Notes: generated by a model not told the origin, from the sequence alone. A DNA stretch of 64,000 nucleotides from Vandiemenella viatica (GCA_031002005.1 CM061918.1:60951478-61015477); one strand, 5' to 3'. Counted from the first letter of the stretch, positions 46,770 through 58,179 are shown. Translations and numbers: made by a program.

Positions 46770-47097
46770 ATAAAAACTTCATTAGTGGATATTACGGCTT
46801 GTTATTTAGACGAGAATACCCCAAATTCTCCTCTTTTAACACATGAAGCTATTGTTTTAACTACAAAATTTTGCCATATAATCACCAAAAAAAGTTTCAA
46901 GGTATTATGCTAACGTCTGAAAACGAAATTTTCACTGTTCTCGTGAAAATACTATTGAATTTAATCACTACCGTTCCTAGAAACAACTTCTGAAACACTT
47001 GTGCTACAGTAAAATATATTTCAAATACATTTCACAAGCCATTTTAGCTGTGTACAGAGAGTATAACTCGCGCCATACAACCTTCTCCAAGCGGCAC

Positions 47098-47149
<52 letters not shown>

Positions 47150-47405
47150 CCCGCACCCTGCCATGCTACTAAGCAGACACCCAATCAGCCAGCAGTGCTG
47201 GCCAACGTAAAAGATTTTTACTTAAATATAGTAACACTATGCTACCCCTTTAATTAATCAAATTACAGACCGTTGAAACGCAACAATTTTAAAAATCAAG
47301 TTACAGACATTAATACAATTATTCAGGATACTTATAATTAACTAAATGCAACATAAGTAAATAATAATAGTAATAGTAAATTAATAATAAAAAATGATTG
47401 GTGGA
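46770..47405 (-). repeat. Dispersed non-coding repeat, inverted partner of 38575-39160
   Basis: Mirror of the blocks listed for the partner. Contains a pure (AC)n microsatellite at 47101-47147. Confidence 0.75.
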
Positions 47406-47486
47406 TAGTGATAATGTTACACCAGTTACCAACATCTGTTGAACAAACAGATACGACTAGGTACAGATTTACTACATGCGTTACTA

Positions 47487-47790
47487 GCATTTGCCTGCTG
47501 CTTCTCCCGCGCGGATCTATGTATGTAGAGTAATCCTTTTTTCTTTTTGCCTTTTATTTCTTTCGAGTAGAGTTATTATCCCGGTGAAGGAACAAAACCT
47601 AAATGTCATTTAAGACGTTTCGTTTCTCTTAGGTACTTTCTTATTCCCGGCTTTCCTCCAGTTAGCAGGAAGAACTGATTTTTGTTTTCTGTATTTTAAA
47701 CGTAAGGTAATATAGAAAAATTAAAAAATTAACTGATGAAATGTTCATACAGCCTACTGAAGATTAGACATTTTAATACGAAGCGGAAAT
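47487..47790 (+). repeat. Dispersed repeat copy, partner of 27705-27900
   Basis: Shares TCTCCCGCGCGGAT and several AT-rich blocks with the partner in the same order, with a longer central part here. Confidence 0.5.
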
Positions 47791-48100
47791 ATTCTACATA
47801 AATCCAATCAAGTTTTATCATCGATATTAGGATTCTGTTTGTAACGTGGTATTGTTGTAAACTTTATTGTAAAGTAAATGTAAAAAATAATTGCAGTGTT
47901 TTATTTTTGATGTACTGGTTTTATTTTTGTTTCCGTGTATTCTAACGTAATGTATTTCATAAAAGTGAAGACATAAATAACGACAGCTACTTAGTCAAGA
48001 ATAATAGCAAACAAATCCGGTTTTTATCTACCCATTAACGAAGGTATTTTCCATTAAAGATTTAAATATATGGCCTGTCAAAAATGGCGGTTTTAACGGA
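47791..48100. other. Unassigned sequence
   Basis: No feature recognised. Confidence 0.4.
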
Positions 48101-48304
48101 GTGTTCCAGCAAATTATTTATTCGCAGTTGCTTAATTTGAATAAAATAATGATCTGTGTAATTCCTTGTATGTTACGTCGCAGAAAAAAAAATCAGTTGT
48201 CTTGCGGAATTTGTATAAAATATCGCTCAAAGCATTCCTTGTGCCTACGGTGTAGCAAAAATTTATGTTATCTTCCTGGTCAATCTAACCGCAAACTCCG
48301 CTAA
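48101..48304 (+). pseudogene. Possible piggyBac-type cysteine-rich C-terminus remnant
   Basis: A 67-codon frame contains RRKKNQLSCGICIKYRSKHS followed by LCLRCSKNLC: paired CxxC motifs with a basic/serine spacer, then a final C. This resembles the zinc-binding C-terminal tail of piggyBac transposases (CxxC...CxxC...LC). No upstream DDE domain is visible, and the start at 48101 is only the first Met of the frame. It may be chance. Confidence 0.35.
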
Positions 48305-48339
48305 TATTGCCACTAGAAAATCAAACATCGCAATATTAA

Positions 48340-49980
48340 CATGACCCAAAATCTTCACGAGTTTGTATATCTTTTTTGTGATTCAGATCCATTTTACAAC
48401 GTTTGAAAGTCTGACACAGTAACATGCGGCTGAAATAACGATCTCAGTAATACGGCGTCAGTGAAAGGAAAGGAAATTGTAAATCAATCTTAATACAGGG
48501 CGTTCGCCGGAAAACGCTACCCTCCCAGTCTGTTGCCGTCGGCAACTTGCTCGGTCAGTCGCGCCAGCAGTTTCCGCCACGCGGCACCGTAAATCACCGC
48601 ACTGTTTAACACCTCCGCTGCCCCAACAGTGCAGTGCAGTGACCCTTACATTGTTAAGAACGGTTTCTTTGCATTGTAGATAGTTTGTGACTTCAGTCTC
48701 TTATTAATCAGTGTTGTGAATAAACGTTTCTTTGCGGTTTGGCTGGTTTGGGGATTCATACTCTTATTAATCTGTACCGTGTTTGAGTGTGAGTAAAATT
48801 ATGGTACGTTACAGTTTGCAACAAAGAATATTTCTCTACGATACATATGTGAAGAAGAAGTCGTTTAAAAAGTGTCGCAGTAAATTTCGTCGCGAATTTC
48901 CTGGCGCTTTACTGCCAGCTAAATCAACAATTCTGCGTCTGGTTAAAAAAGTAAGAGAAACGGGTTCATTTTTTAACAAAAAGAGACTGTCGGTCACCGT
49001 ATTCTCACAGAGGAGAAAATTGACGATATCGCTTTTCGACTAGAACAGTCACCCAAAAAATCATTAAGTCAGTTAGGGCAGCGTGTGTCTCGAAATATGT
49101 TCAGAAGATGTGAAATGTGCATTACACAAGAGGGTCAACACTTCCAGCATCTTTTATAAGGTAAGCTAATGAATTACGTCACATTTAAATGCTTAGCACA
49201 CAAGTTTATGAAGCGTAATTATTATGAAATAGTCCGCGGCCGACGGTCGAACAATGCCGGGAGCTGAGCGCTAGCTCGCCGGGAGCAGTTTCTTCCTTGT
49301 AGCGCTAACAGTGGGTTGCGTTTCCCGGCGAACGCCCTGTATAATCTTATTATGCCGCATAATATTATTTTAATCGTTGTCAAGCCACATACATCACTAT
49401 CAATGTGGAACTACTTTCATTCAAACAAAGTAATGTTTTCAGTAACATTCCACTCAAGAAAACAAATGACTGTTTTTAAAAAACTTAAATTACTTATGTC
49501 CTGTATTTTACCATCAAATGCTAGTAGTCATTTAACCCAGGCTAAATTTCAAACTAATCAAAACTTTCGTTAACATTGCTCTTCGAAAAATAAAGCGTTT
49601 ATCGTACGTATCTATGGACAATGAATTTAACGAAAATATCTACATCGATCTATTTTTTTTTTTAAAAAAAAGGCCTAGTAATTTTTTTAAAAAGAAAACT
49701 TAAAATACTTATATCCTCCGCTATCACGTAAAATATAAGTTTTGATTTGATCGAGGCTCAATTTCAATCTAATCAAAACTTCAACTAACATTTCTATTCG
49801 AAAATTACCCTTGATCTTATATACATAACGAAAACATCTACATGGAACGAATATCAATAAATGCAAAGTAAATAATAATTAATAACGTAATTTAAATTCA
49901 ATGCACACTTTTCTTTCAGTGTTCTGGTATTTCATGCCGATGCTTAGCCAAATTGAACTGTTATTAAATAACGCTCATAA
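48340..49980 (+). repeat. Dispersed repeat, partner of 12130-12500, interrupted by a transposon
   Basis: Left part 48340-48493 and right part 49342-49980 flank the insertion 48496-49339. Shared blocks with 12130-12500 include CGGCTGAAATAA, GCCACATACATCACTATCAA and TTTCTTTCAGTGTTCTG. The right part has an internal diverged tandem duplication: about 49485-49600 and 49695-49805 both read AAAACTTAAA.TACTTAT.TCC... and CAATTTCAA.CTAATCAAAAC. Confidence 0.55.
48496..49339 (+). mobile_element. Tc1/mariner-like element lacking its catalytic core (DUF4817-type HTH kept)
   Basis: TIRs CAGGGCGTTCGCCGGAAAAC (left) and CAGGGCGTTCGCCGGGAAAC (right, reverse-complemented), continuing GCWACCC, with TA at 48494-48495 and 49340-49341. 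The frame from 48783 encodes an HTH N-terminus (MVRYSLQQRIFLYDTYVKKK, SFKKCRSKFRREFPG, STILRLVKKVRETGS). I recognise this as the domain named DUF4817, found in insect transposases. After a one-base shift near 49000 the frame continues ILTEEKIDDIAFRLEQSPKK, and within a few codons reaches a typical Tc1/mariner C-terminus (MFRRCEMCITQEGQHFQHLL then stop, about 49100-49158). The DDE/D region is missing, so this is a non-autonomous internal-deletion copy. Confidence 0.85.
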
Positions 49981-50095
49981 CCTCTACTGTGTAGTAACAT
50001 CTCTGGTCGTTGTTGATGCAGCAACGAAGGGCGGGTGAGTGACATCACAGCGTTACAGACACGATGACCAAGCTTGGATTTTGATTAGTATATAT
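49981..50095. other. Unassigned sequence
   Basis: Short interval, nothing recognised. Confidence 0.4.
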
Positions 50096-51095
50096 ATAAT
50101 TAAAATTGTTATGCAGCGCACGCTCCGGTGGCAATTTCCCTAAACACCCATCTTTCCCTTTTTCTGAACCCACCTACATTTGCCCTTTACAAACTTTAAA
50201 TTCCTTCAACGTTTTTGGCAAATTATTCATCATCTCTCTCGGTAACCCATTCCAATCCCTGACACCCTTACCTAAAAAAGAGAATGTTCCCACACCCTTG
50301 TGCCTGAAATCGAGTGCCAGCTTGTGGTTATGGTCATCTTTTCCCTTCTATGCATTACTTTTAATTCTTACACCAATATCTTTCCATGCCTCATCACCAA
50401 TATAGGCCTTCTACACTCCCATAACCCTCATCACGCTCCTCCTGTCTTCCAATGAATCCAATTCCAGCTCTTTTATTGCATTCTGCGATAATTCCAGAAA
50501 CAGATGTAGCAGCCCTTCTTTGCACCCTCTCCAACTCCTGTATTTGATACTCAAAATTTAGGTCCCATACTACACTACCATATTCAAGCAATGGTTTGAC
50601 CAAAGTTTTGTAACCCAATTCCTTTACTTCTTTAGTACAGTACATCCCCTCATCATTCTCTCCAACAAGTGCAGCATTTTAAAACCTTTTCCTGCTACCT
50701 GTCCTACGTGGTCTGCCAAGTTAAGCTTGTTATCAAAAATAATTCCAAGATATTTACATTTCAAGTCTTCAATAAGCAATTCTTTCCCCACCATATAATC
50801 ATAATAAACCATTAGTTTTTTATTTGTGTATCTAATAAGCTGACTCTTCTTTGCATTTATCTTCATCCCATGTTTATCAACCCAACTAGATATACTGTCC
50901 AGATCAACTGTTTACAATCCTCTACCGTTTTGATCCTTTCATATAGCATTATGTCATCTGCAAACAATCTAATTTCTGATAATAAACTATCAACACAATT
51001 ATTCATTAGAATAATGAATAGTAACGGTCCCAATACGCTACCCTGTGGCACTCCCATTTTTACTTCCACTTCATTTTATACTGCATTTCCTATAT
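50096..51095 (-). mobile_element. CR1/L2-like LINE, second 5'-truncated copy
   Basis: Sister of 20891-22004. Minus-strand pieces in order: GVPQGSVLGPLLFIILMNNC and RLFADDIMLYERIKTVEDC (50863-51069), AKKSQLIRYTNKKLMVYYDY and KYLGIIFDNKLN (50624-50866), EYGSVVWDLNFEYQIQELE (50394-50645), then the FSFLGKGVRDWNGLP-like C-terminus (50106-50405). At least three frameshifts separate them, whereas the sister is intact. The 5' end is near 51093 against a (TA)n tract. Confidence 0.9.
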
Positions 51096-51848
51096 ATATA
51101 TATATATTGTGATAGATTAATACCACAGGTCTGATATGAGGCTTACTTATATGTTGTATTAGGCTAGCTGTGGGCGGCCTTGATCCAGTTGTGGAGTGCG
51201 GCATACTGTGCTACGTCTCCGCGAGATGGCCGGCTGGAGGTCAGGTCGCAGTCACGCGATGCCAGCGGTAAGGAGCGGGCGTGCCGCCTTGTGAATGGTC
51301 ACGACACAGGCGGCCGGCCCGGTCACTGGGTCATAGCCCCCACACGTGCACGGGTCACATCATAACTCCGATCAATACCACTGTGCCAAAAATTTTCATG
51401 CCGTGGTTGTGAGACAACCTCTCTATGTTTGTCACCTAAAATTAATAATAAATACGGTCCTTAAGTATAGACCATACGCGCCAGGTTCTCTATATGATGA
51501 CTCCAGCCGCACTTGATACTTTGATTTTTAAAGTATTTGGCAATACTCCAACCCTTCGTAATTATAAGATTCCGGTTAAAGTAAAATTTCACAGTCGCCA
51601 GCGGAATTTAAGGGGTTACTCTGTCAAGAAATTGAGTAAGAATTTTTGAAATGAAAACTTCTATAGTCGCGATAGGCGAAGTTTTAATGGGGGGAGGGGA
51701 TAAATCTATGAGTTCGCAACTTCCCGTCACCGACATGCTATGACTTGCCGTCACCGTCACGCTGTGACGTGTTGCGGGTATGATATGCACCTTGAATGCT
51801 TTATGGATGGGTAAAATCTTTATAAGTTCGTATCGCCAACATGCAATT
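51096..51848. other. Unassigned sequence
   Basis: (TA)n at 51092-51107, then a GC-richer stretch 51180-51360 with no motif. Confidence 0.4.
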
Positions 51849-52089
51849 TTTTTTTACTTATGGCTTTACGCTTCGTCTAAGTCGAGGTCATTAGAGGCGG
51901 GATGGGACTGGGATCTAGGAACGGGTAGGAATTCGGCCATGGCCTTTTGAAAGAAGCATCCCGGCATTCACCTGGAGTGATTTGGGGAAACCATGTAAAA
52001 CCCAAATCTGGATGTCCAGACGGGGATTCGAACCTGTGTCCTCCCGAATGCGAGGCGAGAGCGTAAACCGCTCATCCACCACGCTCGGT
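51849..52089 (-). mobile_element. tRNA-derived SINE, subfamily A
   Basis: Near-consensus minus-strand copy with A tract, GGCTTTACG end, core and box B. One hairpin stem base differs (GCCTC opposite GAAGC). The flanks ATGCAA and GTGCAA may be a short diverged duplication. Confidence 0.93.
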
Positions 52090-52169
52090 GTGCAAATGTC
52101 AACAGTGTATCTGTAGCTATAAGTATGACGTGTTGCGTTTGGACATCCATGAAAACATAGTTTATACTC

Positions 52170-52340
52170 GTATCTAATATATAAAACTGAATGTTTGTTT
52201 TTTTAGAATGTTCTTCATGTAAACACATAGTTTTATCTTATTTTGATGGAACTTTTCATAGAATCTACGTATGCTTTAAAACATATTTCGTTTGGTAAGG
52301 AAACATATAATGACGGTAGTTGAAGAATGTCTAACAGAAT
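52170..52340 (+). repeat. Dispersed repeat, partner of 34623-34855
   Basis: ATATAAAACTGAATGTTTGT, TGTTCTTCATGTAAACACAT, ATTTTGATGGAACTTTTCAT parallel the partner. Confidence 0.5.
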
Positions 52341-52800
52341 TACAATAAAGCAGTAGGCTACAGTTACAAAAGAAGGAGATCAGTGGTCAAGACTTAACTA
52401 TCGAATAACTGTAACCCTCAAGAAAATGACGCTTAGACTGTCGATAGATGCTAACTACACGGGGACATAAACGGTGTTTACTGACAACTGACGTTACGCG
52501 TCCAGACTGGTGTTCGATATCACATTAAAACGACTATATATTTACGTCTGTATATTCTTAAAAACAATTTATTGGCCACTCTTATTAATAAATTTATTTT
52601 TTTTCAGTATTCCTACATCTTACTGTATAACTAAAATAAAAGTTTGATTGTTTTCTTTTTTGCTGTAATCCACAATATTCATCACGGTACACGAATAACT
52701 AAAATACTTTACTGTAGATGAAACTGTCAACGTTCCCTATACGAAAGATCCTATCTCTGCCTTCAGTCACAAGACGTATACAAAATCGCTGTATTTCAAG

Positions 52801-52831
<31 letters not shown>

Positions 52832-53254
52832 GAAGGCGAACCCAGGTATACACTCTGGGTCTTTGGAAATGTAGTCCGTAAGTGAAAGGTGGCAAACGTA
52901 ATTATTACGACCTGATGCACAGTACTTGACCGGATATATTCGTCGTTTCTGACGGTGCCGCGTATTCCTCTGAATGACGTCACTGGTGCTGTGGTAATTA
53001 CACCGCACGTTTGTCCCCGGGGGGAGACACTCGGCGACACGACCGTCCTAATTAATATAACGCGGCGCCGCAGACAGCAAGGTACCACAAGGTGTTTAAA
53101 CACAACGGCCACAAAATTTAGCATAACAGACACAAGGTAAGAGAGACGGACGACAATGGTTTCTTGCAGGTCCTAAAGCAAGCGAACTTGTTTAAAAATG
53201 CGGTGTCAGTGGCTTTACTCAAGTAGGCCTATTCGATACCATCTAAATCGCTTT
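52341..53254. other. Unassigned sequence
   Basis: A T run of about 27 bp at 52805-52831. The 144-codon minus-strand frame through it (52699-53133) has no motif and includes a lysine run from the tract. Confidence 0.4.
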
Positions 53255-53262
53255 CTTCTCAG

Positions 53263-54094
53263 TAGCGATGGGCAAATAAAGTTAAATATCAGTAAATATC
53301 GTATCGATATTTACAAATTGTATCGATATTTTTCGAAATAAAAATATCGATATGTGGATATGTCGATATTTTTGCCTAAAGCCAATATCAAAATATTTAA
53401 GAAAATTCTGAAAATAAAAGAGACGTGTGGAAATTCTAGAAATTTTTATTAATTCATCTTTTTTTTACAATCAATAACACCAGTGCTCATGTGATGCAGA
53501 CAGCAGAAAGAACTTTCTGCTTTATATGTTCCCCCGTCAATCTAATTCTCCTGTCCGGTAACCGCAGAAGCCATTGTTTCGGACGACACTGAAGACGCAG
53601 TTATTTTGTCAACGCATTAACTTCTTTTCATTAATGTAAAAACCAATTGGAAAGAGAAGCTGTTATTTGATGTTAACCTTCTACTTCGCAACAAGAATGT
53701 TTAATCAATATTTTTCAACTAGATCAAAAATAATCCAGCCTTTAACTTAAAAAAAAAAGACCTTAACTTTAACGTAAACCTGTTAAAATTTAACATTTTC
53801 AACCTGTTAATAGTCGATGAAAAACTGTTAAAGTATGACGAATTCATTTTTTTAAGATGCGTTCAGATCAGACATGTACGCATATTTATCCAATATATAT
53901 GTAATACATGAAATTGGATATTGATTTGCGTTCGTACAAAAGTATCGAATTGATACTTAAAATTGATATTCTAAATAAAACATCGATTTTTGATGTATCT
54001 AAAATAAAATATCGACTATATATATATATATATATCGATTATTTTATGAAAAATATCGATATTTCGATACATCGACATATTTTGCGCAAATCTA
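53263..54094. mobile_element. Non-autonomous hAT-type element with 8-bp target duplication
   Basis: TIR TAGCGATGGGCAAATA at the left and TAGATTTGCGCAAAATA (reverse-complemented) at the right, in the style of hAT ends (TAG.GATGGGCAAA). An identical 8-bp duplication CTTCTCAG lies at 53255-53262 and 54095-54102. Both subterminal regions are dense in ATCGATAT-type words (53300-53370 and 53980-54080). No transposase frame; length 832 bp. Confidence 0.85.
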
Positions 54095-54194
54095 CTTCTC
54101 AGTAGGCGATGGTGGAATAGATCAAATAGATTCGGTGTTCTTCTTCTCTACTACTTATTACCAACATTAGGAGTCGGCTGCCTTGATGTTCTTC

Positions 54195-54355
54195 TTAAAA
54201 AAAAAATTCTTTTAAAAGTTTCAGTCGGCCTCACAGCCATTCAACTAGCTGGACAAAACACAGAACATTCACACACAACAGTTACATTGAACACACATGC
54301 CCTCGTCCGTATTCGAACCGGTGGCCCTTGGGCACGTGGAGCTACCAGGGCGGCC
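54195..54355 (-). mobile_element. tRNA-derived SINE, fifth family
   Basis: Minus strand: GGCCGCCCTGGTAGCTCCAC (box A-like GGTAGCTCCACGTG), then CCGGTTCGAATACGG (box B). The body continues to AGCTAGTTGAATGGCTGTGA near 54215. Single copy here; boundaries approximate. Confidence 0.6.
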
Positions 54356-54599
54356 ATGAATTAGTACAAGAAATTCACCAACTTGATGCTGTTAAAAGTA
54401 ATATTTTACAGAAACTGACAGAATTAAAATTGTGCTTAATGACAACGTGTTTTTGAGATGTGAGCTTCAATAACAATTAGAAGAGATCGAAAATGTAGGC
54501 TCATGTGAGTCACGAGTGATTCTCGATTTTGTGTCAAGACGGTCAGAAGTCAAGTCCCAGGTATTTAGCAACTATAAGAACTAAAGAAGTATGATATTT
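54356..54599. other. Unassigned sequence
   Basis: No feature recognised. Confidence 0.4.
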
Positions 54600-56040
54600 T
54601 ATTTATTTATCGTATGGCAATTTAGACACTTTTAAGAACATTGAATAAAATATATACACTGTAATTTCACAAGATTTAAGACATATATCTAGTTTACTAA
54701 CATGGTTTATCGATTCCTGAGTTGCCAGCAGAAAGTCCACAGGATCACTGCTGTAAGATCTTATCGAACATTCTTCAATAATATTAGCAATAGTCTGAAT
54801 CTCTCCGCATTCGCATAAGGGGGATGGTTGCTTGCCCCACTGGTATAGAGAGTGTGCGCATCTGCCATGCCGAGTTCTGATTCTGTTGAGTGTGGACCAA
54901 GTTTTACGAGGTAGATCAAAACCTGGTGGCTTTGTGTAATACAAGGTATGCTGTTATTTTGGTGTACTGTCCACTCCTAGATCCAAGCTTTGGTGATGTT
55001 GAAATCTTCACTAATAGCATCCGTTGCCGATTTCATTGGCGGTTTTCTATAGCGAAGCCTGTTGATGTTGGAATCCTCAAGATCTTGGTGGATCGGTAAG
55101 TTTCTGTTAGCCATTATCCTCTTGTACTCGCGTGTAAGAGCATTTATCCGTCACAGGTTAGGTAGTGGTATGTGGCTCAATATCGGAAGCCATTTTGTGG
55201 GAGTTGTCTTGATCACGCCTGCAATCGTACGCATGAATGTCCACTTTTTTCACGTGTGGGCTATTTAGCCAGACCGGGGCACAGTACTCGGCAGCCGAGA
55301 AGACAAACCCAGAGCAAAGGAGCGGAGAGTGGAGGGCGATAGTTTTTGAATGATATTGTTTCTTGTTTTTAGCTTCTCAGTCATTTTCGTTAGATGTTCA
55401 TTAAAGGATAATGTTCTGTCAAGGGTAACACCCAGGTACTTCAGTATCTTATTGTTGGAAGAATGGTTTCCTCGAACCGAATGTTAAGTCCCCTTCTAGC
55501 GAGTTTGCTATTTAGATGGAAGCAGGTAAGCTCTGTTTTAGAAGCATTGGGTTGGAGTCTCCACCTACGGAAATATTTTACCATTGTTTCCAGGTTCTCT
55601 GTTAGGATTTCTTCAGACGTTTCGATTGACCTACAACTCGTGGAGAGAACCCAGTCATCGGCGTAACCAAACTTTTTTGTTCTTGTTTTCGGAATGTCTG
55701 CGATGTACAGGTTGAAAAGGAGTGGGGCGAGTACTGATCCCTGCGGTAGGCCGTTCTTAAGTTTCCCCTGAGAACTGATGTCAGGGCCCAGAGGTGTGAG
55801 AAGTTTGTTCGACTCGGCGTACTTAACCGGTAGAAGGAAAGTCTGCGTTGTGATTTGTCTGCGAAACGTTTCTCGTAAGATAACCATATTTTTGTTGTGA
55901 AATATGTAGTTTATGAGGCGTAGATTGGGGTCTATCCCAGCATTCGCATGTATTATTCCGAAAAAACCGTCTAAAAAACCGCAATGAGGACTTCCTTGAT
56001 CCAGTTTGCTGCACCATAACGCACTGAGCCACACTAGGTG
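54600..56040 (-). mobile_element. 5'-truncated LINE (Jockey-superfamily type RT), frameshifted
   Basis: Minus-strand frame 55441-56034 covers RT palm: NGLPQGSVLAPLLFNLYIAD (motif B), KFGYADDWVLSTSC (motif C, YADD), RRWRLQPNASKTEL. Shifted frames continue YLGVTLDRTLSFNEHLTKM near 55400, the thumb at 55250-55330, and frame 54603-54944 with TLNRIRTRHGRCAHSLYQW and a CECG...QTIANIIEEC knuckle. The 3' tail is GATAAATAAATAAAAT. The C-terminal layout matches the insertion at 5276-6233, so they are the same lineage. Motif A and upstream are absent. Confidence 0.88.
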
Positions 56041-56322
56041 GTATCGTGATTTTTTATATCATAGATAATACTTATAATGAAACACCAATCATTAAACTGC
56101 GTGCAGTGTGGTAATACAATACATAATTGTTGTTTTTTCTACATTAGTCCAATCGAGAATAAACCTATTATTCAGAAATACACTTACTTCGTTGCTCTAC
56201 TGTCATGAGCTGCAAAATATGAATATAATAAGAAAGAGATTGTCTTGTTGAACACAAGACAAAATTAGATATATTTTCTCTTCATTTTCACTCTGCTGCT
56301 TGCAATAAACACATAACGTCAA
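56041..56322. other. Unassigned sequence
   Basis: No feature recognised. Confidence 0.4.
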
Positions 56323-56568
56323 ACCGAGAGTGGTGGTGTAACAGTTAGCGTTCTGGCCTCGCATTCGAGAGGACGGCGGTTCGAATCCCCGTCTGGGCAT
56401 CCAGATTTGGGTTTTCCCAAATCCCTCCAGGCAAATGCCGGGATGCTTCCTTCAAAAGACCATGGCCGATTTCCTTCCCATTCCTTGACCCCCCCCCCCC
56501 CATCCTTTTCCGTCTCTAAAGACCTCGCTGTAAAGAGACGTTAAGCAGTAAAAAAAAAAAAAAAAAAA
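56323..56568 (+). mobile_element. tRNA-derived SINE, subfamily B
   Basis: Box B GGTTCGAATCC intact, core present with a short deletion (TTTTCCCAAATCCCTCCAGG), then C-run, GTCTCTAAAGACCTCGCTGT, AAAGAGACGTTAAGCAGT and an A tract. Stem GTCTC/GAGAC intact. Confidence 0.93.
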
Positions 56569-56621
56569 CCACAACATACCGTCTATTTTCTGATTTCTTG
56601 CGGAACTTTATGAATTATTAG

Positions 56622-57451
56622 CGCTTTTTTTATCTGTCGTTAGTCTTTCGACTGGTTTGATGCTTTTTTCCATCTCTTTCAATCTCAAAAAAACTCCTTA
56701 CAACCTACATCTTCAGTCATCTGCTTCACATATTCTGATCTTTGTCTACCTCTACAGTTCTTACCTTCCACTGTTCCCTACACTAACAAATTAACGAATG
56801 CCGAATGTATTAAATTCTAACCCACCGTCTTGTTTCTTTCTTTCTGAAAGAATCTTCCACAAACTCCTTCTCTCATCCATCTTGCAACACACGTTTATTT
56901 CATACTTTATCTGTCCATTTAATTTTCAGCATCTTTCTGTACCATCACATTTCAAATACTTTAATTTTCCTTCTTTCTAGCAGTCCGTGTTTCACTATCA
57001 TAAAGCGCTGTGATCCACTAATAAATTTTAAAAAGTTCTTTCTTAGTACTAGATCAGTATTTGAAGAAATATCTGTGTTTTCTAGAAGTCTCTTTTCGCT
57101 AGTGCTGTTCTGCTTTTAACATAATTTCTGCTTCGGCCGTCAGTTCTAATTTTACTGCCTAAGTAATAGAATTCACTTATTTCTACTATTGCTTCAGATC
57201 CTATTTTATATTTAATCATCTGTTATTACTATCATTTCTCCTACGTTTCACACCTTTTTTTTATTGCTTTGGTTTATATTTAGTCAGCAATCTTCCTTCG
57301 GTATTTTGTTCATGCCATTAAGTAATTTCTTAAGATCCTCAATCTGTTCTGTTAACAGGATAATGTCATCATCAAATCGTAGCATACTGATTTTTTCTCC
57401 TTGAATACTTATACCACATTCAAATTTCTCTTTTACTTTCTTTATTGCTTC
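56622..57451 (-). mobile_element. RTE-like LINE relic, segment 1 of 3
   Basis: From the family 3' end (56622-56660) back to RT motif C: the minus strand near 57360-57450 reads NVDEAIKKVKEKFECGISIQ, GEKISMLRFDDDIILL. Here the coding sequence is broken by an insertion and resumes at 58918, giving the motif B region. Confidence 0.8.
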
Positions 57452-57864
57452 GTCAACATTAGGGTTGAAACGGATGTCATCTTAGCGGATGCGGATGCAG
57501 ATGTTCAGTGCTTCACATTCGCGGATGCGGATATTTTGCGGAAGCGGATGTGGAAAAATAAATTTATAATTATATAGATGTTTATATTTTATAAAAAATA
57601 AATTTAAAATCAAAATAAGTATATTTTTTATCACAAATTCTACATTTTTCATAAGCAAAGTCTATTTTCATCCAATACTGCCATCTTGATTTATTTTTTT
57701 CCTCCTCTTTCAACAGCAAAAAACGTTGTATGATTTAACAAGTGAATTAAATTATTTACATAACTTTCAACGCGTCAACAAAAACAATCTTTGCCATATG
57801 AACTTTGCGGAGTTGGCAGCTCGATTAATTGAAAGGTGCCTGGCATGCGTCTTTCCACCGCTCT

Positions 57865-58179
57865 AGCGACCCATTCACAGACCAGTTTGTAGGACCTACG
57901 ATGATACGATTTTCCCATGTTGAACTCTGGTTGGGCAGTGAAAGGAGCTGCAGTACCAGATGTGGTTGGAATCTCAACAACCAACATGGTCCCCTGCCGT
58001 CCAACAAGTTATGGCATTGGATCTTGATTGGGGGGAAACACCCTACTAGTGTGCGATAAGGACACTGGAGCGCCGCTAGAAAGGATTGCTAGGATCTCTT
58101 CTAGTAGCGTGAATGGGTGAGCGCATTGTACGGTAGTTCTACACGGAGGTCCTACAAGTTGGTCTGTGAATAGGCCGCT
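57865..58179. mobile_element. MITE with about 35-bp TIRs
   Basis: AGCGACCCATTCACAGACCA at the left and, reverse-complemented, AGCGGCCTATTCACAGACCA at the right, both continuing (G/A)(T/C)TTGTAGGACCT(A/C)CG. Interior about 245 bp without coding capacity. Confidence 0.8.

Noticed and set aside
52699..53133. 144-codon minus-strand frame
   Set aside because: Contains a lysine run from a T tract and no recognisable domain.
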